Shown here piece after piece: positions 34,757 through 44,255 of a stretch of 64,000 nucleotides of DNA. The notes below the pieces were generated by a model. The model had not been told where the DNA came from. It was given only the letters and a program-made list of their open reading frames with translations, and searched no databases. The stretch is from Streptomyces atratus (lineage in GTDB: Bacteria > Actinomycetota > Actinomycetes > Streptomycetales > Streptomycetaceae). Made by a program: the position numbers and the translations under genes. Every line of letters begins with the position of its first letter. Positions within the stretch are counted from its first letter, which is position 1. The stretch is taken from positions 1-64,000 of the forward strand of contig NZ_BMRN01000037.1 of assembly GCF_014648655.1 (NCBI RefSeq), in the 5' to 3' direction.

Positions 34757-36802
34757 ATGACGTCCGCGACCCACGCCGAAGTCGCCGCGCTCCTGGAGCG
34801 CGCCCACCGGATCGGCTCCGACGCCCGCAACACCAACTACGCAGGTGGCAATACATCGGTCAAGGCCACCGCCACCGACCCGGTCACCGGCGGCGAGACC
34901 GAGCTGCTGTGGGTCAAGGGGTCCGGTGGTGATCTCGGCACTCTGACCGAGGCCGGTCTCGCCGTGCTGCGCCTGGACCGGGTGCGCGCGCTCAAGAACG
35001 TGTATCCGGGGATGGAGCGCGAGGACGAGATGGTGTCGGCGTTCGACTATTGCCTGCACGGCAAGGGCGGCGCCGCTCCGTCCATCGACACGGCGATGCA
35101 CGCACTGGTCGAGGCCGCGCATGTCGATCATCTGCATCCGGACTCGGGGATCGCGCTGGCGTGCTCCGCCGACGGTGAGAAGCTCACGGCGGAGTGTTTC
35201 GGCGACAAGGTGGCCTGGGTGGGCTGGCGCAGGCCCGGGTTCCAGCTAGGTCTGGACATCGCCGCGGTCAAGGAGGCCAACCCGCAGGCCGTCGGTGTGA
35301 TCCTCGGTGGCCATGGCATCACGGCCTGGGGCGAGACGTCCGAGGAATGCGAGCACAACGCGCTGTGGATGATCCGCACCGCTGAGGCATTCCTTCAGGA
35401 GCAGGGCAAGACGGAACCGTTCGGCCCCGTGTGGGCGGGCCGGGAGGCCCTCGCCGAGGAGCAGCGCCGGGAGCGAGCCGCCGCGCTCGCCCCGCTGATC
35501 CGCGGTCTGGCCTCAACCGACCGTCCGCAGGTCGGCCACTTCACCGAGACGGAGCCCGTGCTGGACTTCCTCTCCCGCATCGAACACCCGCGGCTCGCCT
35601 CGCTCGGCACCTCGTGCCCCGACCATTTCCTCCGTACGAAGGTCAGCCCACTGGTCCTCGACCTGCCCGCGGACTCCCCGCTGGACGAGGCTGCGGCACG
35701 CCTGAAGGAACTGCACAGGGAGTACCGGGAGGCGTATCGCGCGTACTACGAGCGTCACGCAACCCCCGACTCCCCCGCGATGCGCGGCGCGGACCCGGCA
35801 ATCGTGCTGGTGCCCGGAGTCGGCATGTTCTCCTTCGGCAAGGACAAGCAGACTGCCCGGGTCGCCGGGGAGTTCTACCTCAATGCCATCAATGTGATGC
35901 GCGGCGCCGAGGCCGTCTCCTCGTACGCGCCGATCGAGGAGTCCGAGAAGTTCCGGATCGAGTACTGGGAACTGGAGGAGGCCAAGCTGCGCCGGATGCC
36001 GGAGCCCAAGCCACTGGCCACCCGGGTGGCGCTGGTCACGGGTGCGGGGTCCGGTATCGGCAAGGCCATCGCGCACCGGCTGGTCGCGGAGGGGGCGTGT
36101 GTCGTCGTCGCGGACCTGAATGCGGAGAACGCCTCCTCGGTGGCGCAGGAGCTCGGCGGGCCCGACAAGGCTGTCGCGGTGACGGTCGACGTGACCAGTG
36201 AGGAGCAGATCGCCGGGGCGTTCAAGGCGGCGGTGCTCGCGTTCGGCGGTGTGGATCTCGTCGTGAACAATGCCGGGATCTCGATTTCGAAGCCGCTGCT
36301 CGAAACCACGGCCCGGGACTGGGATCTTCAGCACGACATCATGGCGCGCGGCTCGTTCCTGGTCTCGCGTGAGGCAGCCAGGGTGATGCGGGCGCAGAAC
36401 CTCGGCGGCGACATCGTCTACATCGCGTCGAAGAACGCGGTGTTCGCGGGCCCGAACAACATCGCCTACTCGGCGACCAAGGCCGATCAGGCTCACCAGG
36501 TGCGGCTGCTGGCGGCCGAGTTGGGCGAGCACGGGATCCGGGTGAACGGCATCAACCCCGACGGTGTGGTGCGTGGTTCGGGGATCTTCGCGGCCGGCTG
36601 GGGTGCCCAGCGTGCGGCGACGTACGGCATCGAGGAGGAGAAGCTCGGCGAGTTCTACGCCCAGCGGACCCTCCTCAAGCGCGAAGTGCTCCCGGAGCAC
36701 GTCGCGAACGCCGTCTTTGCACTGACCGGCGGGGACCTCACGCACACGACCGGTCTTCACATTCCCGTCGACGCCGGTGTGGCGGCGGCGTTCCTGCGAT
36801 GA
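34757..36802 (+). CDS. Bifunctional rhamnulose-1-phosphate aldolase / L-lactaldehyde dehydrogenase
   Basis: 681 residues, two enzymes in one chain. The N-terminal class II aldolase domain (about 1-400) has TNYAGGNTSVKATA, VKGSGGDLGTL and HVDHLHPDSGIALA (zinc His and acid residues). The C-terminal classical SDR domain (about 425-681) has VTGAGSGIGKAIAH, NNAG and the catalytic YSATKADQ (Y-x3-K). It cleaves rhamnulose-1-phosphate to DHAP and L-lactaldehyde and oxidises the aldehyde, as in RhaEW-type proteins. 68 bases after rhaI; no frameshift. Confidence 0.93.
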   Translation: MTSATHAEVAALLERAHRIGSDARNTNYAGGNTSVKATATDPVTGGETELLWVKGSGGDLGTLTEAGLAVLRLDRVRALKNVYPGMEREDEMVSAFDYCLHGKGGAAPSIDTAMHALVEAAHVDHLHPDSGIALACSADGEKLTAECFGDKVAWVGWRRPGFQLGLDIAAVKEANPQAVGVILGGHGITAWGETSEECEHNALWMIRTAEAFLQEQGKTEPFGPVWAGREALAEEQRRERAAALAPLIRGLASTDRPQVGHFTETEPVLDFLSRIEHPRLASLGTSCPDHFLRTKVSPLVLDLPADSPLDEAAARLKELHREYREAYRAYYERHATPDSPAMRGADPAIVLVPGVGMFSFGKDKQTARVAGEFYLNAINVMRGAEAVSSYAPIEESEKFRIEYWELEEAKLRRMPEPKPLATRVALVTGAGSGIGKAIAHRLVAEGACVVVADLNAENASSVAQELGGPDKAVAVTVDVTSEEQIAGAFKAAVLAFGGVDLVVNNAGISISKPLLETTARDWDLQHDIMARGSFLVSREAARVMRAQNLGGDIVYIASKNAVFAGPNNIAYSATKADQAHQVRLLAAELGEHGIRVNGINPDGVVRGSGIFAAGWGAQRAATYGIEEEKLGEFYAQRTLLKREVLPEHVANAVFALTGGDLTHTTGLHIPVDAGVAAAFLR

Positions 36803-36818
36803 CCCGGATGAGAGTCCC

Positions 36819-38297
36819 ATGTCTGTGACGTCACCAAGCGACGCGGTCTTCGCGGCCGTGGACCTCGGTGCCACCAGCGGCCGGGTGATCACCGGCCGGG
36901 CCGGGCCCGGCAAGCTCGTACTGACCGAGGCGCACCGCTTCCCCAATACCCCGGTCCGGCTGCCGGACGGGCTGCGGTGGGACGTGCTCGCCCTGTACCA
37001 AGGGATGCTGGACGGTCTGCGGACCGCTGCGCGCAGCGGTCCGATCGCCTCCGTCGGCATCGATACCTGGGCGGTCGACTACGGCCTTCTCGATGCCGAC
37101 GGGGCACTGCTCGGGCTGCCGTTCCACTACCGCGACAGCCGTAACGGCCAGGCAGCCGAACAAGTGCTGGCCGAATGCGGGGCGCAGGAGCTGTACTCCG
37201 TCAGCGGCTTGCAGCATCTACCGTTCAATACGGTGTTCCAGCTCGCCGCGCATCAGGCGAGTGCCCACCGGGGTGCGGCACGGACGATGTTGTTGATCCC
37301 CGATCTGCTGGTGCACTGGCTGACCGGAACGGTTGGCGCGGAAATCACCAACGCGTCGACGACCGGCCTGTTCGATGCATCTGCCGGGACCTGGTCCGAT
37401 GCGCTGATCGGCCGACTGGGTCTGGCGCGTTCCTGGTTTCCGCCCCTGCGTGAGCCGGGTGACCCGGCGGGGACACTGTTGCCGCATGTTGCCGAGTACA
37501 CCGGGCTGCCGGCCGGTACACCGGTGACGACCGTCGCTTCGCACGACACGGCGTCGGCGGTCGCCTCGGTGCCCGCGGTCGAGCCCGGATTCGCGTATGT
37601 GTCCTGTGGCACCTGGTCGTTGGCAGGTCTGGAACTGGCGGCCCCGGTACTGACGGAGGAGTCCCGGGCGGCAAACTTCACCAATGAGCGCGGGGTGGAC
37701 GGCACCATCCGCTATCTCCGCAACATCATGGGCATGTGGCTGCTGGAGGAGTGCCGCCGTGCCTGGGAGCGGCAGGGTACGGCTCCGGGCCTGGCCGAAC
37801 TGCTCGCAGATGCGGCCCGTGCCCGGCCGTTCGCCGCGTTGATCGACCCCGACGACGAGACGTTCCTCGCCCCGGGTGACATGCCGTCGCGCATGGACGC
37901 CCATCTCGTACGGACCGGACAGAAACCGCCCGACACTCCCGGCGGGTATGTGCGGTGTGTGCTGGAGAGCCTGGCGCTGGCGCATCGCAGGACGTTGCGG
38001 CAGGCCGCCGGTCTTGCGGGGCGGGAGCTGACCCGGATCCATCTCGTCGGCGGGGGTTCACGCAACGAGCTGTTGTGCCAGTGGACCGCGGATGCCACCG
38101 GCCTCCCGGTCACGGCCGGTCCCGCCGAGGCGACCGCGCTCGGGAACGTACTGCTGCAGGCACGCACCCATGGCCTGGTCGGCGACCTCATGGACATGCG
38201 ACGACTCGTCGCGCAGACGCAGGAATTGCGCCACTACACCCCTCAGGGAGATCAACAGGCCTGGGACCGGGCTGCCGCAAGGCTGGAGCCGGCCTGA
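36819..38297 (+). CDS. rhaB: Rhamnulokinase
   Basis: 492 residues of the FGGY carbohydrate kinase fold. N-terminal ATP-phosphate loop AAVDLGATSGRVITG, VGIDTWAVDYGLLDADG, HYRDSRN, NASTTGLFDASAG, VASHDTASAVASVPA, YVSCGTWSLAGLE and the adenosine motif HLVGGGSRNELLCQWTADAT. It phosphorylates L-rhamnulose at O1. ATG 16 bases after the aldolase stop; gene order isomerase-aldolase-kinase supports one operon. Confidence 0.93.
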   Translation: MSVTSPSDAVFAAVDLGATSGRVITGRAGPGKLVLTEAHRFPNTPVRLPDGLRWDVLALYQGMLDGLRTAARSGPIASVGIDTWAVDYGLLDADGALLGLPFHYRDSRNGQAAEQVLAECGAQELYSVSGLQHLPFNTVFQLAAHQASAHRGAARTMLLIPDLLVHWLTGTVGAEITNASTTGLFDASAGTWSDALIGRLGLARSWFPPLREPGDPAGTLLPHVAEYTGLPAGTPVTTVASHDTASAVASVPAVEPGFAYVSCGTWSLAGLELAAPVLTEESRAANFTNERGVDGTIRYLRNIMGMWLLEECRRAWERQGTAPGLAELLADAARARPFAALIDPDDETFLAPGDMPSRMDAHLVRTGQKPPDTPGGYVRCVLESLALAHRRTLRQAAGLAGRELTRIHLVGGGSRNELLCQWTADATGLPVTAGPAEATALGNVLLQARTHGLVGDLMDMRRLVAQTQELRHYTPQGDQQAWDRAAARLEPA

Positions 38298-38380
38298 GTC
38301 CTGGACACCTCGACACCGGGAACCCGGGCCCCTCTCCACGGAAGCCCGGGTACTCGATGGATGACGAAGGAAGGAAACTC

Positions 38381-39844
38381 ATGACTGATGTATCTCCCGC
38401 CGTGCTCGACGGCGTGCTCGCCCGCACCACGCGTCGCCGCACGCGTGTCGGTCTGGTCTCCGGTGGACTCGGTGCGTACTGGCCGCAGTTCCCCGGCCTC
38501 CTCGACCAGCTGCAGGGATCGGCGCGCTTCGTGACCGGGCGGTTCGAGGAGATGGGCTGCGAGGTCGCCGACGCCGGCTTCATCTCCGACCCGCAGGAGG
38601 CCGCCACGGCGGCGGAACAGCTGCGCAGGGCCGACTGCGACATCGTCGTGATGTTCCTGACGACATATCTCACGGCCTCGATGGTCCTGCCGATCGCCCA
38701 GCGCACCCGCACCCCGGTACTGGTCATCGACCTCCAGCCGACCCAGGCGATGGACCACCCGAACACCGACACCGGCAAGTGGCTGGCGTACTGCGGACAG
38801 TGCCCGCTGCCGGAGGTCGCCAATGTTTTCCGGCGAAGCGGTATCCCCTTCCGCTCCGTCTCCGGCCATCTGCACGACGAGAACGCCTGGAACCGGATCC
38901 GTCGCTGGATCTCGGCCGCGCAGGTGCGCGGCGCCATGCGCCACGGCCGGCACGGGCTGATGGGCCACCTCTACCCAGGGATGCTCGATGTCTCCACCGA
39001 TATGACGCTGGTCTCCACCCAGTTCGGCGGACACGTCGAAGTCCTCGAATTCGACGACCTGCGGGTCAGAGTCGCCGCCGTGACGGACGAGGAGGCCGCC
39101 GAACGCATCGCGCTCGCGCGTACGGTCTTCACCCTCGACGACTCCGTAGGCGAGGACGATCTCGCCTGGGCCGCCCGGGTTTCGGTCGGACTCGACCGGC
39201 TCGTCGAGGACTTCGAGCTCGACAGCCTCGCCTACTACCACCGCGGACTCGAGGGCGAAATCCACGAGCGGCTCGGCGCGGGCATGATCCTCGGCGCGTC
39301 GCTGCTGACCGCCCGAGGCATCCCGATGGCCGGTGAGTACGAGCTGCGCACCAGCCTCGCCATGCTGATCGCCGACACCATCGGCGCCGGCGGTTCCTTC
39401 ACCGAGCTCCAGGCTCTCAACTTCCGCGACCGGGTCGTCGAGATGGGCCACGACGGCCCCGCCCACCTCGCGATCAGCGCGAAGGATCCGCTGCTGCGCG
39501 GGCTGGGCGTGTACCACGGCAAACGCGGATGGGGCGTCAGCGTCGAGTTCGACGTCAAACACGGTCCGGTCACCACGTTCGGCATCGGTCAGGAGGCGGA
39601 CGGCACCTTTGCGTTCATCGCCTCCGAGGGCGAAGTAGTCCCGGGACCCCTGCTGGAGATCGGCAACACCACCTCCCGCGTCGACTTCGGCTTCGACCCT
39701 GGCGAGTGGACCGACGCCTGGTCCTCGACCGGCATCGGCCACCACTGGACTCTCTGCACCGGCCACCGCGCCAAGGACCTCAAGGCCGCGGCAGACCTCC
39801 TCGGCATCCCGTTCCGCACCGTCACCGGCCCCAACGACCTCTGA
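38381..39844 (+). CDS. L-fucose/L-arabinose isomerase-family protein
   Basis: 487 residues of the fucose/arabinose isomerase superfamily: TRVGLVSGGLGAYWPQFPGL, DCDIVVMFLTTYLTASMVLP, HGLMGHLYPGMLDVSTDMTL, AYYHRGLEGEIHERLGAGMI (conserved Glu/His region) and IPMAGEYELRTSLAMLI. It is not canonical AraA or FucI, so the sugar is uncertain. Position directly after rhaB (83 bases, AAGGAAGG ribosome site) suggests a role with rhamnose or a related deoxy-sugar. The true enzyme for rhamnose is already present as rhaI. Confidence 0.85.
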   Translation: MTDVSPAVLDGVLARTTRRRTRVGLVSGGLGAYWPQFPGLLDQLQGSARFVTGRFEEMGCEVADAGFISDPQEAATAAEQLRRADCDIVVMFLTTYLTASMVLPIAQRTRTPVLVIDLQPTQAMDHPNTDTGKWLAYCGQCPLPEVANVFRRSGIPFRSVSGHLHDENAWNRIRRWISAAQVRGAMRHGRHGLMGHLYPGMLDVSTDMTLVSTQFGGHVEVLEFDDLRVRVAAVTDEEAAERIALARTVFTLDDSVGEDDLAWAARVSVGLDRLVEDFELDSLAYYHRGLEGEIHERLGAGMILGASLLTARGIPMAGEYELRTSLAMLIADTIGAGGSFTELQALNFRDRVVEMGHDGPAHLAISAKDPLLRGLGVYHGKRGWGVSVEFDVKHGPVTTFGIGQEADGTFAFIASEGEVVPGPLLEIGNTTSRVDFGFDPGEWTDAWSSTGIGHHWTLCTGHRAKDLKAAADLLGIPFRTVTGPNDL

Positions 39845-39920
39845 ACCGGCCTCCGCCGTCCCGGTCCGTCTCAGTTCCGTCTTCGTCCGCCCCGGCCTGC
39901 CCCAGTCCGTATTCGCCAGA

Positions 39921-40994
39921 TCAGTCCGTCGCTCGGGAACCGGAGTCCAGGCCGAGTTCTCGGTCGCCCAGCGTGGCGAAGAAGAGCGCCACGTCGGCCT
40001 CGGAGACCTCGGCCAGATCCGCCGGGCTCCACCGGGGATTGCGGTCCTTGTCAATGATCTGGGCACGCACGCCTTCCACCAGGTCGGGCCTGGTGAAGGC
40101 GGTGCACGAAGTCCGGTACTCCTGGTCGAGCACCGCCTCCAGGCTGTCGAGCCTGCGAGCCCTGCGCAGGGCGGAGAGTGTCACCTTGAGCGCGGTGGGC
40201 GACTTGGCCAGGATCGTCTCGGCGGCCTGCTTGGCAGCGGGGACACCGCTGTTGTCGAGGCTGTCGAGGATCTCCTCGACGGAGTCGGCCCGGTAGCACG
40301 AATCGATCCACTCGCGGTGCGCATCCAGTTCGCCGCCCGGCGCGGGCGAGGCGAATCTCCGCACCGTCTCCTCGATCTCGGCAGCCGTACCGCAGGCGGC
40401 GAGGGCCCTGGTGAGCTCGGCAAGGCGTTGCGACGGTACGAAGTGATCGGCGAGCCCGCACAGCAGCGCATCACCTGCGCCGACCGCATCCGCGGTGAGC
40501 GCCAGATGGGTGCCGAGCTCACCGGGCGCGGCACCGAGCAGGTACGTCCCGCCCACATCGGGGACGAAGCCGATGCCGGTCTCGGGCATGGCGATGCGCG
40601 AGCGTTCGGTGACGATCCGGACGTCGCCGTGGGCCGAGACACCGACGCCGCCGCCCATCACGATGCCGTCCATGATCGCGACATACGGCTTGGGGAATCG
40701 GGCGATACGGGCGTTGAGCCGGTACTCGTCACGCCAGAAGTCGATCGATGTGCCGCCGCCCGCGCGGGCGTCCTCGTGGATCGAGCGGATGTCGCCGCCG
40801 GCGCAGAGGCCACGCTCCCCTGCCCCGGTGATCAGGACCGCGGCGACGGTGTCGTCGAGCTCGGCTTCGGCGAGTGCTCCGTCGATGTGCGCCACCATGG
40901 CGTGGTTCAGCGCGTTGAGGGCGCGCGGGCGGTTGAGCGTGATGTGCCGGATGCGTCCTTCGGTGTGCAGCAGGACGGGATCGTCGTGGTTCAT
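39921..40994 (-). CDS. Enoyl-CoA hydratase/isomerase (3-hydroxyisobutyryl-CoA hydrolase-like)
   Basis: 357 residues. Crotonase fold: ITLNRPRALNALNHAMVAHI, the oxyanion-hole AGERGLCAGGDIRSIHEDAR, YVAIMDGIVMGGGVGVSAHG and MPETGIGFVPDVGGTYLL with the active-site Glu. The long C-terminal region (SPTALKVTLSALRRARRLDS) is typical of HIBCH-type hydrolases of valine catabolism. Convergent with the sugar isomerase gene; no strong terminator between them. ATG at 40994; a longer upstream frame is not credible. Confidence 0.88.
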   Translation of the reverse strand: MNHDDPVLLHTEGRIRHITLNRPRALNALNHAMVAHIDGALAEAELDDTVAAVLITGAGERGLCAGGDIRSIHEDARAGGGTSIDFWRDEYRLNARIARFPKPYVAIMDGIVMGGGVGVSAHGDVRIVTERSRIAMPETGIGFVPDVGGTYLLGAAPGELGTHLALTADAVGAGDALLCGLADHFVPSQRLAELTRALAACGTAAEIEETVRRFASPAPGGELDAHREWIDSCYRADSVEEILDSLDNSGVPAAKQAAETILAKSPTALKVTLSALRRARRLDSLEAVLDQEYRTSCTAFTRPDLVEGVRAQIIDKDRNPRWSPADLAEVSEADVALFFATLGDRELGLDSGSRATD

Positions 40995-41237
40995 GAATGC
41001 GCTCCGGTCAGCCCCTGTGCCGTATCGCCCACCGATCGCGGACGATCTTCCGCTGCCATTCTGCGGGGCGGGTCCCGGGCTCGGGCAGCAGGGGTGCGGA
41101 GGCCGCCCGAATCGGCCCTCAGCCCGGTTTTTGCCGGGTGTCCGCTGTGGCAGCCTGCCGGAACGGGTTCGACAATTGAGACACCCCGTACGGGCCGTGC
41201 CGCCCGGCTGCCCCGCCGGAAGACGTCCGGAGCAGGA

Positions 41238-43391
41238 ATGACCGATTACGACCGGCAACCGAGCACGTCCGTCCCGCCCCGCCTGCTGATCGAGAAGACG
41301 CACAACGGCGAGACCGCGACGGCGCAGCGGCTTGCCATGAATCGGACGGGCAGTTTCGAGTGGGACATGGATGCCCACTCGCTCGACATCGATGAAGCGG
41401 GCCTGCTGGTTTTCGGGCTGGACCCACTGGCCTTCGACTCACGGCCCGAGTCCCTGTTGGAACGGCTCGAACCCTCGGAGCGGACCAGACTCAATGCGGC
41501 GATCGACGAGGCGGTCAAGGGTGGGCGCAGCTCGTACAGCGTGCACTTCCGGGTACCGCTCGACGACGGCAGGGACCAGTGGACCCATGTCCAGGCCCGG
41601 ATACTGCGCAGCGATGACGGCTGGGCGCATCGAGTCGTCGGGGTGGTACGGGACGCGACGGCGGAGGTAACCCATTCGGCCTTCGTGCGGGACCTGGAGA
41701 AGCGGCGACAGCGCCAGACCAGCATTATTGAACGCACAACGAGCGCGTTGTCACATGCGGTGACCGTGGATGATGTGACCGCCGCGCTCACCGGACCGGG
41801 CGGGCTGGACCGGCTCGGCGCGGACGGCCTCGCACTCGGTCTGGTCGAGAACGCCACACTGAACGTCATCGCCCTGAGCGGCGACCCACTGGAGGCGATC
41901 GACGAGCTCGGGTCCACGGGTCTGGACCGGAGGTACCCCCTGGCCGACGCAATTCTCAGCGGCCGCCCCCGGTTCCTGACCTCGGTCCCGGCACTCATCC
42001 ACCACTATCCCGTGCTGACTCCCTACGCGGGGCGGCTGGAATTCCGCGCGGCCGCCTATCTGCCGCTCGTCGCCCAGGCGCGTTCCCTCGGCACCCTGGC
42101 GCTCTTCTACCACGAAAACACGACTTTCAACGCTGATGAGCGCAATCTGTCTCTGGGACTGGCTGCCATCGTGGCCCAGTCCCTGCAGCGGGCGAAGCTC
42201 TTCGACGAGGAGCGCGAATTCGCCACCGGCCTCCAGTCGACCATGCTGCCGCGGCGGGTCCAGGAGATCGAGGGCGGCGAGATAGCCGTGCGCTATCACG
42301 CGGCCTGGAGCGGACGCCAGGTAGGCGGGGACTGGTACGACGTGATCGCGCTGCCGATGAACCGCTTCGGCATCGTCGTGGGTGACGTGCAGGGCCATGA
42401 CACGCATGCCGCCGCCATCATGGGCCAGTTGCGTATCGCCCTGCGCGCGTACGCCGGTGAGGGACACCATCCGTCGACGGTGCTGGCCCGGGCCTCACGC
42501 TTCCTCGCCGAGCTGGACACGGAACGCTTCGCGACGTGTACGTACGCCCAGGTCGATCTCGCCTCGGGGACCGTGCGTGTGGTGCGGGCCGGGCACTTCG
42601 GACCGCTGATCCGGCACACGGACGGCCGGGTCAGCAGCCCGCAGGTGCGGGGCGGTCTGCCCCTGGGCATTTCGACCGACTTCGAGGACGAGGAGTTTCC
42701 GGAGACCCGTCTCGACCTGGTGCCGGGCGAAACCCTTGTCCTGTACACCGATGGACTCGTGGAAGAGCCGGGGGTCGATGTCGATACAGGCGTGCAGACT
42801 CTGATCAACGAGGTCAGCGCGGGGCCTGCGGGCGCTCAGGCGCTGGCCGATCATCTGTCGGACCGGCTGTGGGAGCGTTGGGGTTCGGGGGACGATGTCG
42901 CCCTGCTGGTGCTGCGGCGCAGCCCGGACCCGGGGTCGCCTCGGGCTCCGCGGTTGCACCAGTACGTCCACCAGGCGGACCCGGAGGGGCTGTCCGACGC
43001 CCGCACCATCGTGCGCCAGGCCCTGACCGACTGGGACATGGCCGAATTCGCCGACGACGCCGAGCTGGTGACCGGGGAATTGCTGGTGAATGTACTTCTG
43101 CACACGGAAGGTGGCGCGGTACTCACTCTGGAGGTGCTGCCGGAGCCCGTCCGGCGGGTCCGGCTGTCGGTTCAGGACCGTTCAAGCGTGTGGCCGAGAC
43201 GTCGCAGCCCTGGCGAGACCGCGACATCGGGTCGAGGCCTGCTGCTCCTGGATGCCGTCGCCGCCCGTTGGGGCATCGAGCCTCGCGGCGAAGGGAAGGC
43301 CGTCTGGTGCGAGATCGGTCCGTCGGCGCCGCCCACCTCTACTCCCCCGCTGCCGCCCGCGGAGCAGGAGCAGGAGCAGGAGCAGGTGTGA
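41238..43391 (+). CDS. PAS-GAF-PP2C phosphatase with C-terminal ATPase domain
   Basis: 717 residues. Domain order: PAS (about 30-150), GAF (about 170-325), SpoIIE/PP2C phosphatase (about 335-560; VGGDWYDVIALP, VVGDVQGHDTHAAAIMGQLR, LVLYTDGLVEEPG, GDDVALLVLRR), then an anti-sigma-type HATPase (about 580-700; DDAELVTGELLVNVLLHTE). One chain thus senses a signal and can dephosphorylate an anti-anti-sigma factor and possibly bind or phosphorylate it too, a combination common in Streptomyces. It ends in a Glu/Gln repeat (QEQEQEQ). GGAGCAGGA precedes the ATG. Confidence 0.92.
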   Translation: MTDYDRQPSTSVPPRLLIEKTHNGETATAQRLAMNRTGSFEWDMDAHSLDIDEAGLLVFGLDPLAFDSRPESLLERLEPSERTRLNAAIDEAVKGGRSSYSVHFRVPLDDGRDQWTHVQARILRSDDGWAHRVVGVVRDATAEVTHSAFVRDLEKRRQRQTSIIERTTSALSHAVTVDDVTAALTGPGGLDRLGADGLALGLVENATLNVIALSGDPLEAIDELGSTGLDRRYPLADAILSGRPRFLTSVPALIHHYPVLTPYAGRLEFRAAAYLPLVAQARSLGTLALFYHENTTFNADERNLSLGLAAIVAQSLQRAKLFDEEREFATGLQSTMLPRRVQEIEGGEIAVRYHAAWSGRQVGGDWYDVIALPMNRFGIVVGDVQGHDTHAAAIMGQLRIALRAYAGEGHHPSTVLARASRFLAELDTERFATCTYAQVDLASGTVRVVRAGHFGPLIRHTDGRVSSPQVRGGLPLGISTDFEDEEFPETRLDLVPGETLVLYTDGLVEEPGVDVDTGVQTLINEVSAGPAGAQALADHLSDRLWERWGSGDDVALLVLRRSPDPGSPRAPRLHQYVHQADPEGLSDARTIVRQALTDWDMAEFADDAELVTGELLVNVLLHTEGGAVLTLEVLPEPVRRVRLSVQDRSSVWPRRRSPGETATSGRGLLLLDAVAARWGIEPRGEGKAVWCEIGPSAPPTSTPPLPPAEQEQEQEQV

Positions 43392-43402
43392 CGAAAGCGC
43401 AG

Positions 43403-43440
43403 AGGGGTGTGTCGTCCTGCGTGCGGGACGACACACCCCT
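43403..43440. terminator. Bidirectional terminator
   Basis: Exact 15-bp inverted repeat AGGGGTGTGTCGTCC / GGACGACACACCCCT with an 8-nt loop, between the convergent phosphatase and LAETG-protein genes. Confidence 0.88.
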
Positions 43441-43487
43441 CGGCCGGTGGTCCTGGCACACTCCTGCGCCAGGACCACCGGTCTACG

Positions 43488-44101
43488 TCACTGCTGTGCG
43501 GTACGACGCTTGCGCACGGACCACATGTTGCCGCCACCGGCCAGCAGGACGGCCACAGCCGCTCCACCGATGATCGGAGTGGTGGACGAGGAACCCGTCT
43601 CGGCCAGGTCCGGCGAGCTGGGGCTCGGAGAGGCCGCGGCAGGGGCGGACTCCGAAGCTGCCTCGCTGGGCGTGGCGCTCTTGACGGGTGCCTCCGGGGA
43701 GGGGCCCTGCGACGGCGTGGCGTCGGGCGGCGCGGGCGACGGGGTGGTGCCCTCGCACATCGGTGCCAGCTTGGTCTCGTCGCGCGAGAAGTTGTCGCCG
43801 TCGCCGGCCTTGATGACGAGGTGAACCGTCATTTCCTTGTCGTGCTTGGGCAGCTCGAGCTTCTTGTGGAGCTCCCTGCCGAAAGTCTCGGTGGGTAGGA
43901 GGTCTTGCCGTCGACGGTCACCTGATTGGTGACGTTGCCGTTGTAGGCAGTCAGGTCAAGGCTCACCTCGGTGCAGGTCACGGCCCAGGTGGGGGTGTGA
44001 GCTGCGGCCGGGCCGGCGGAGAGGACCGTGCCGGTCAGGCCGACCACCGTTGCGGCCGCGAGTTTCCCCCCTGCACGCAACGATCTCCTGGGTATGGTCA
44101 T
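43488..44101 (-). pseudogene. LAETG surface protein (sortase E substrate), frameshifted
   Basis: The first frame (ATG 44101, after GGAGGAAG) encodes a signal peptide, LAAATVVGLTGTVLSAGPAA, and TWAVTCTEVSLDLTAYNGNV up to VDGKT. At about 43890-43900 one base seems missing, and the sequence continues in another frame as TETFGRELHKKLELPKHDKE, then a Pro/Ser/Ala-rich wall-spanning stretch and the sorting signal SPDLAETGSSSTTPIIGG, membrane helix and RKRRTAQQ tail. LAxTG fits class E sortases of Streptomyces. Apart from the single shift both halves are intact, so a recent mutation or a sequencing error is possible. Confidence 0.82.
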
Positions 44102-44255
44102 GAATTCTTCCTCCGCATGAGCCTCATCGCCCGAATTGCGGTGGGGCGCACAGTACTGCCCCCGATAGCTACGCACGCACCCGCCCCACGAAGCATGCGA
44201 AGTCACAACTGACCCCACATCACCACCGCTCGAGACATGACGGCCAAGGCGGCTG

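Noticed and set aside
38252..40066. Long minus-strand frame antisense to the sugar isomerase
   Set aside because: Typical antisense artefact in high-GC DNA; no domain or ribosome site.
40317..41237. Upstream extension of the PAS-GAF phosphatase frame
   Set aside because: It is antisense to the enoyl-CoA hydratase gene and has no family similarity; the ATG at 41238 has its own ribosome site.
42536..43573. Alternative plus-strand frame inside the phosphatase gene
   Set aside because: Gly/Arg-rich shadow of the real frame, with no domain content.
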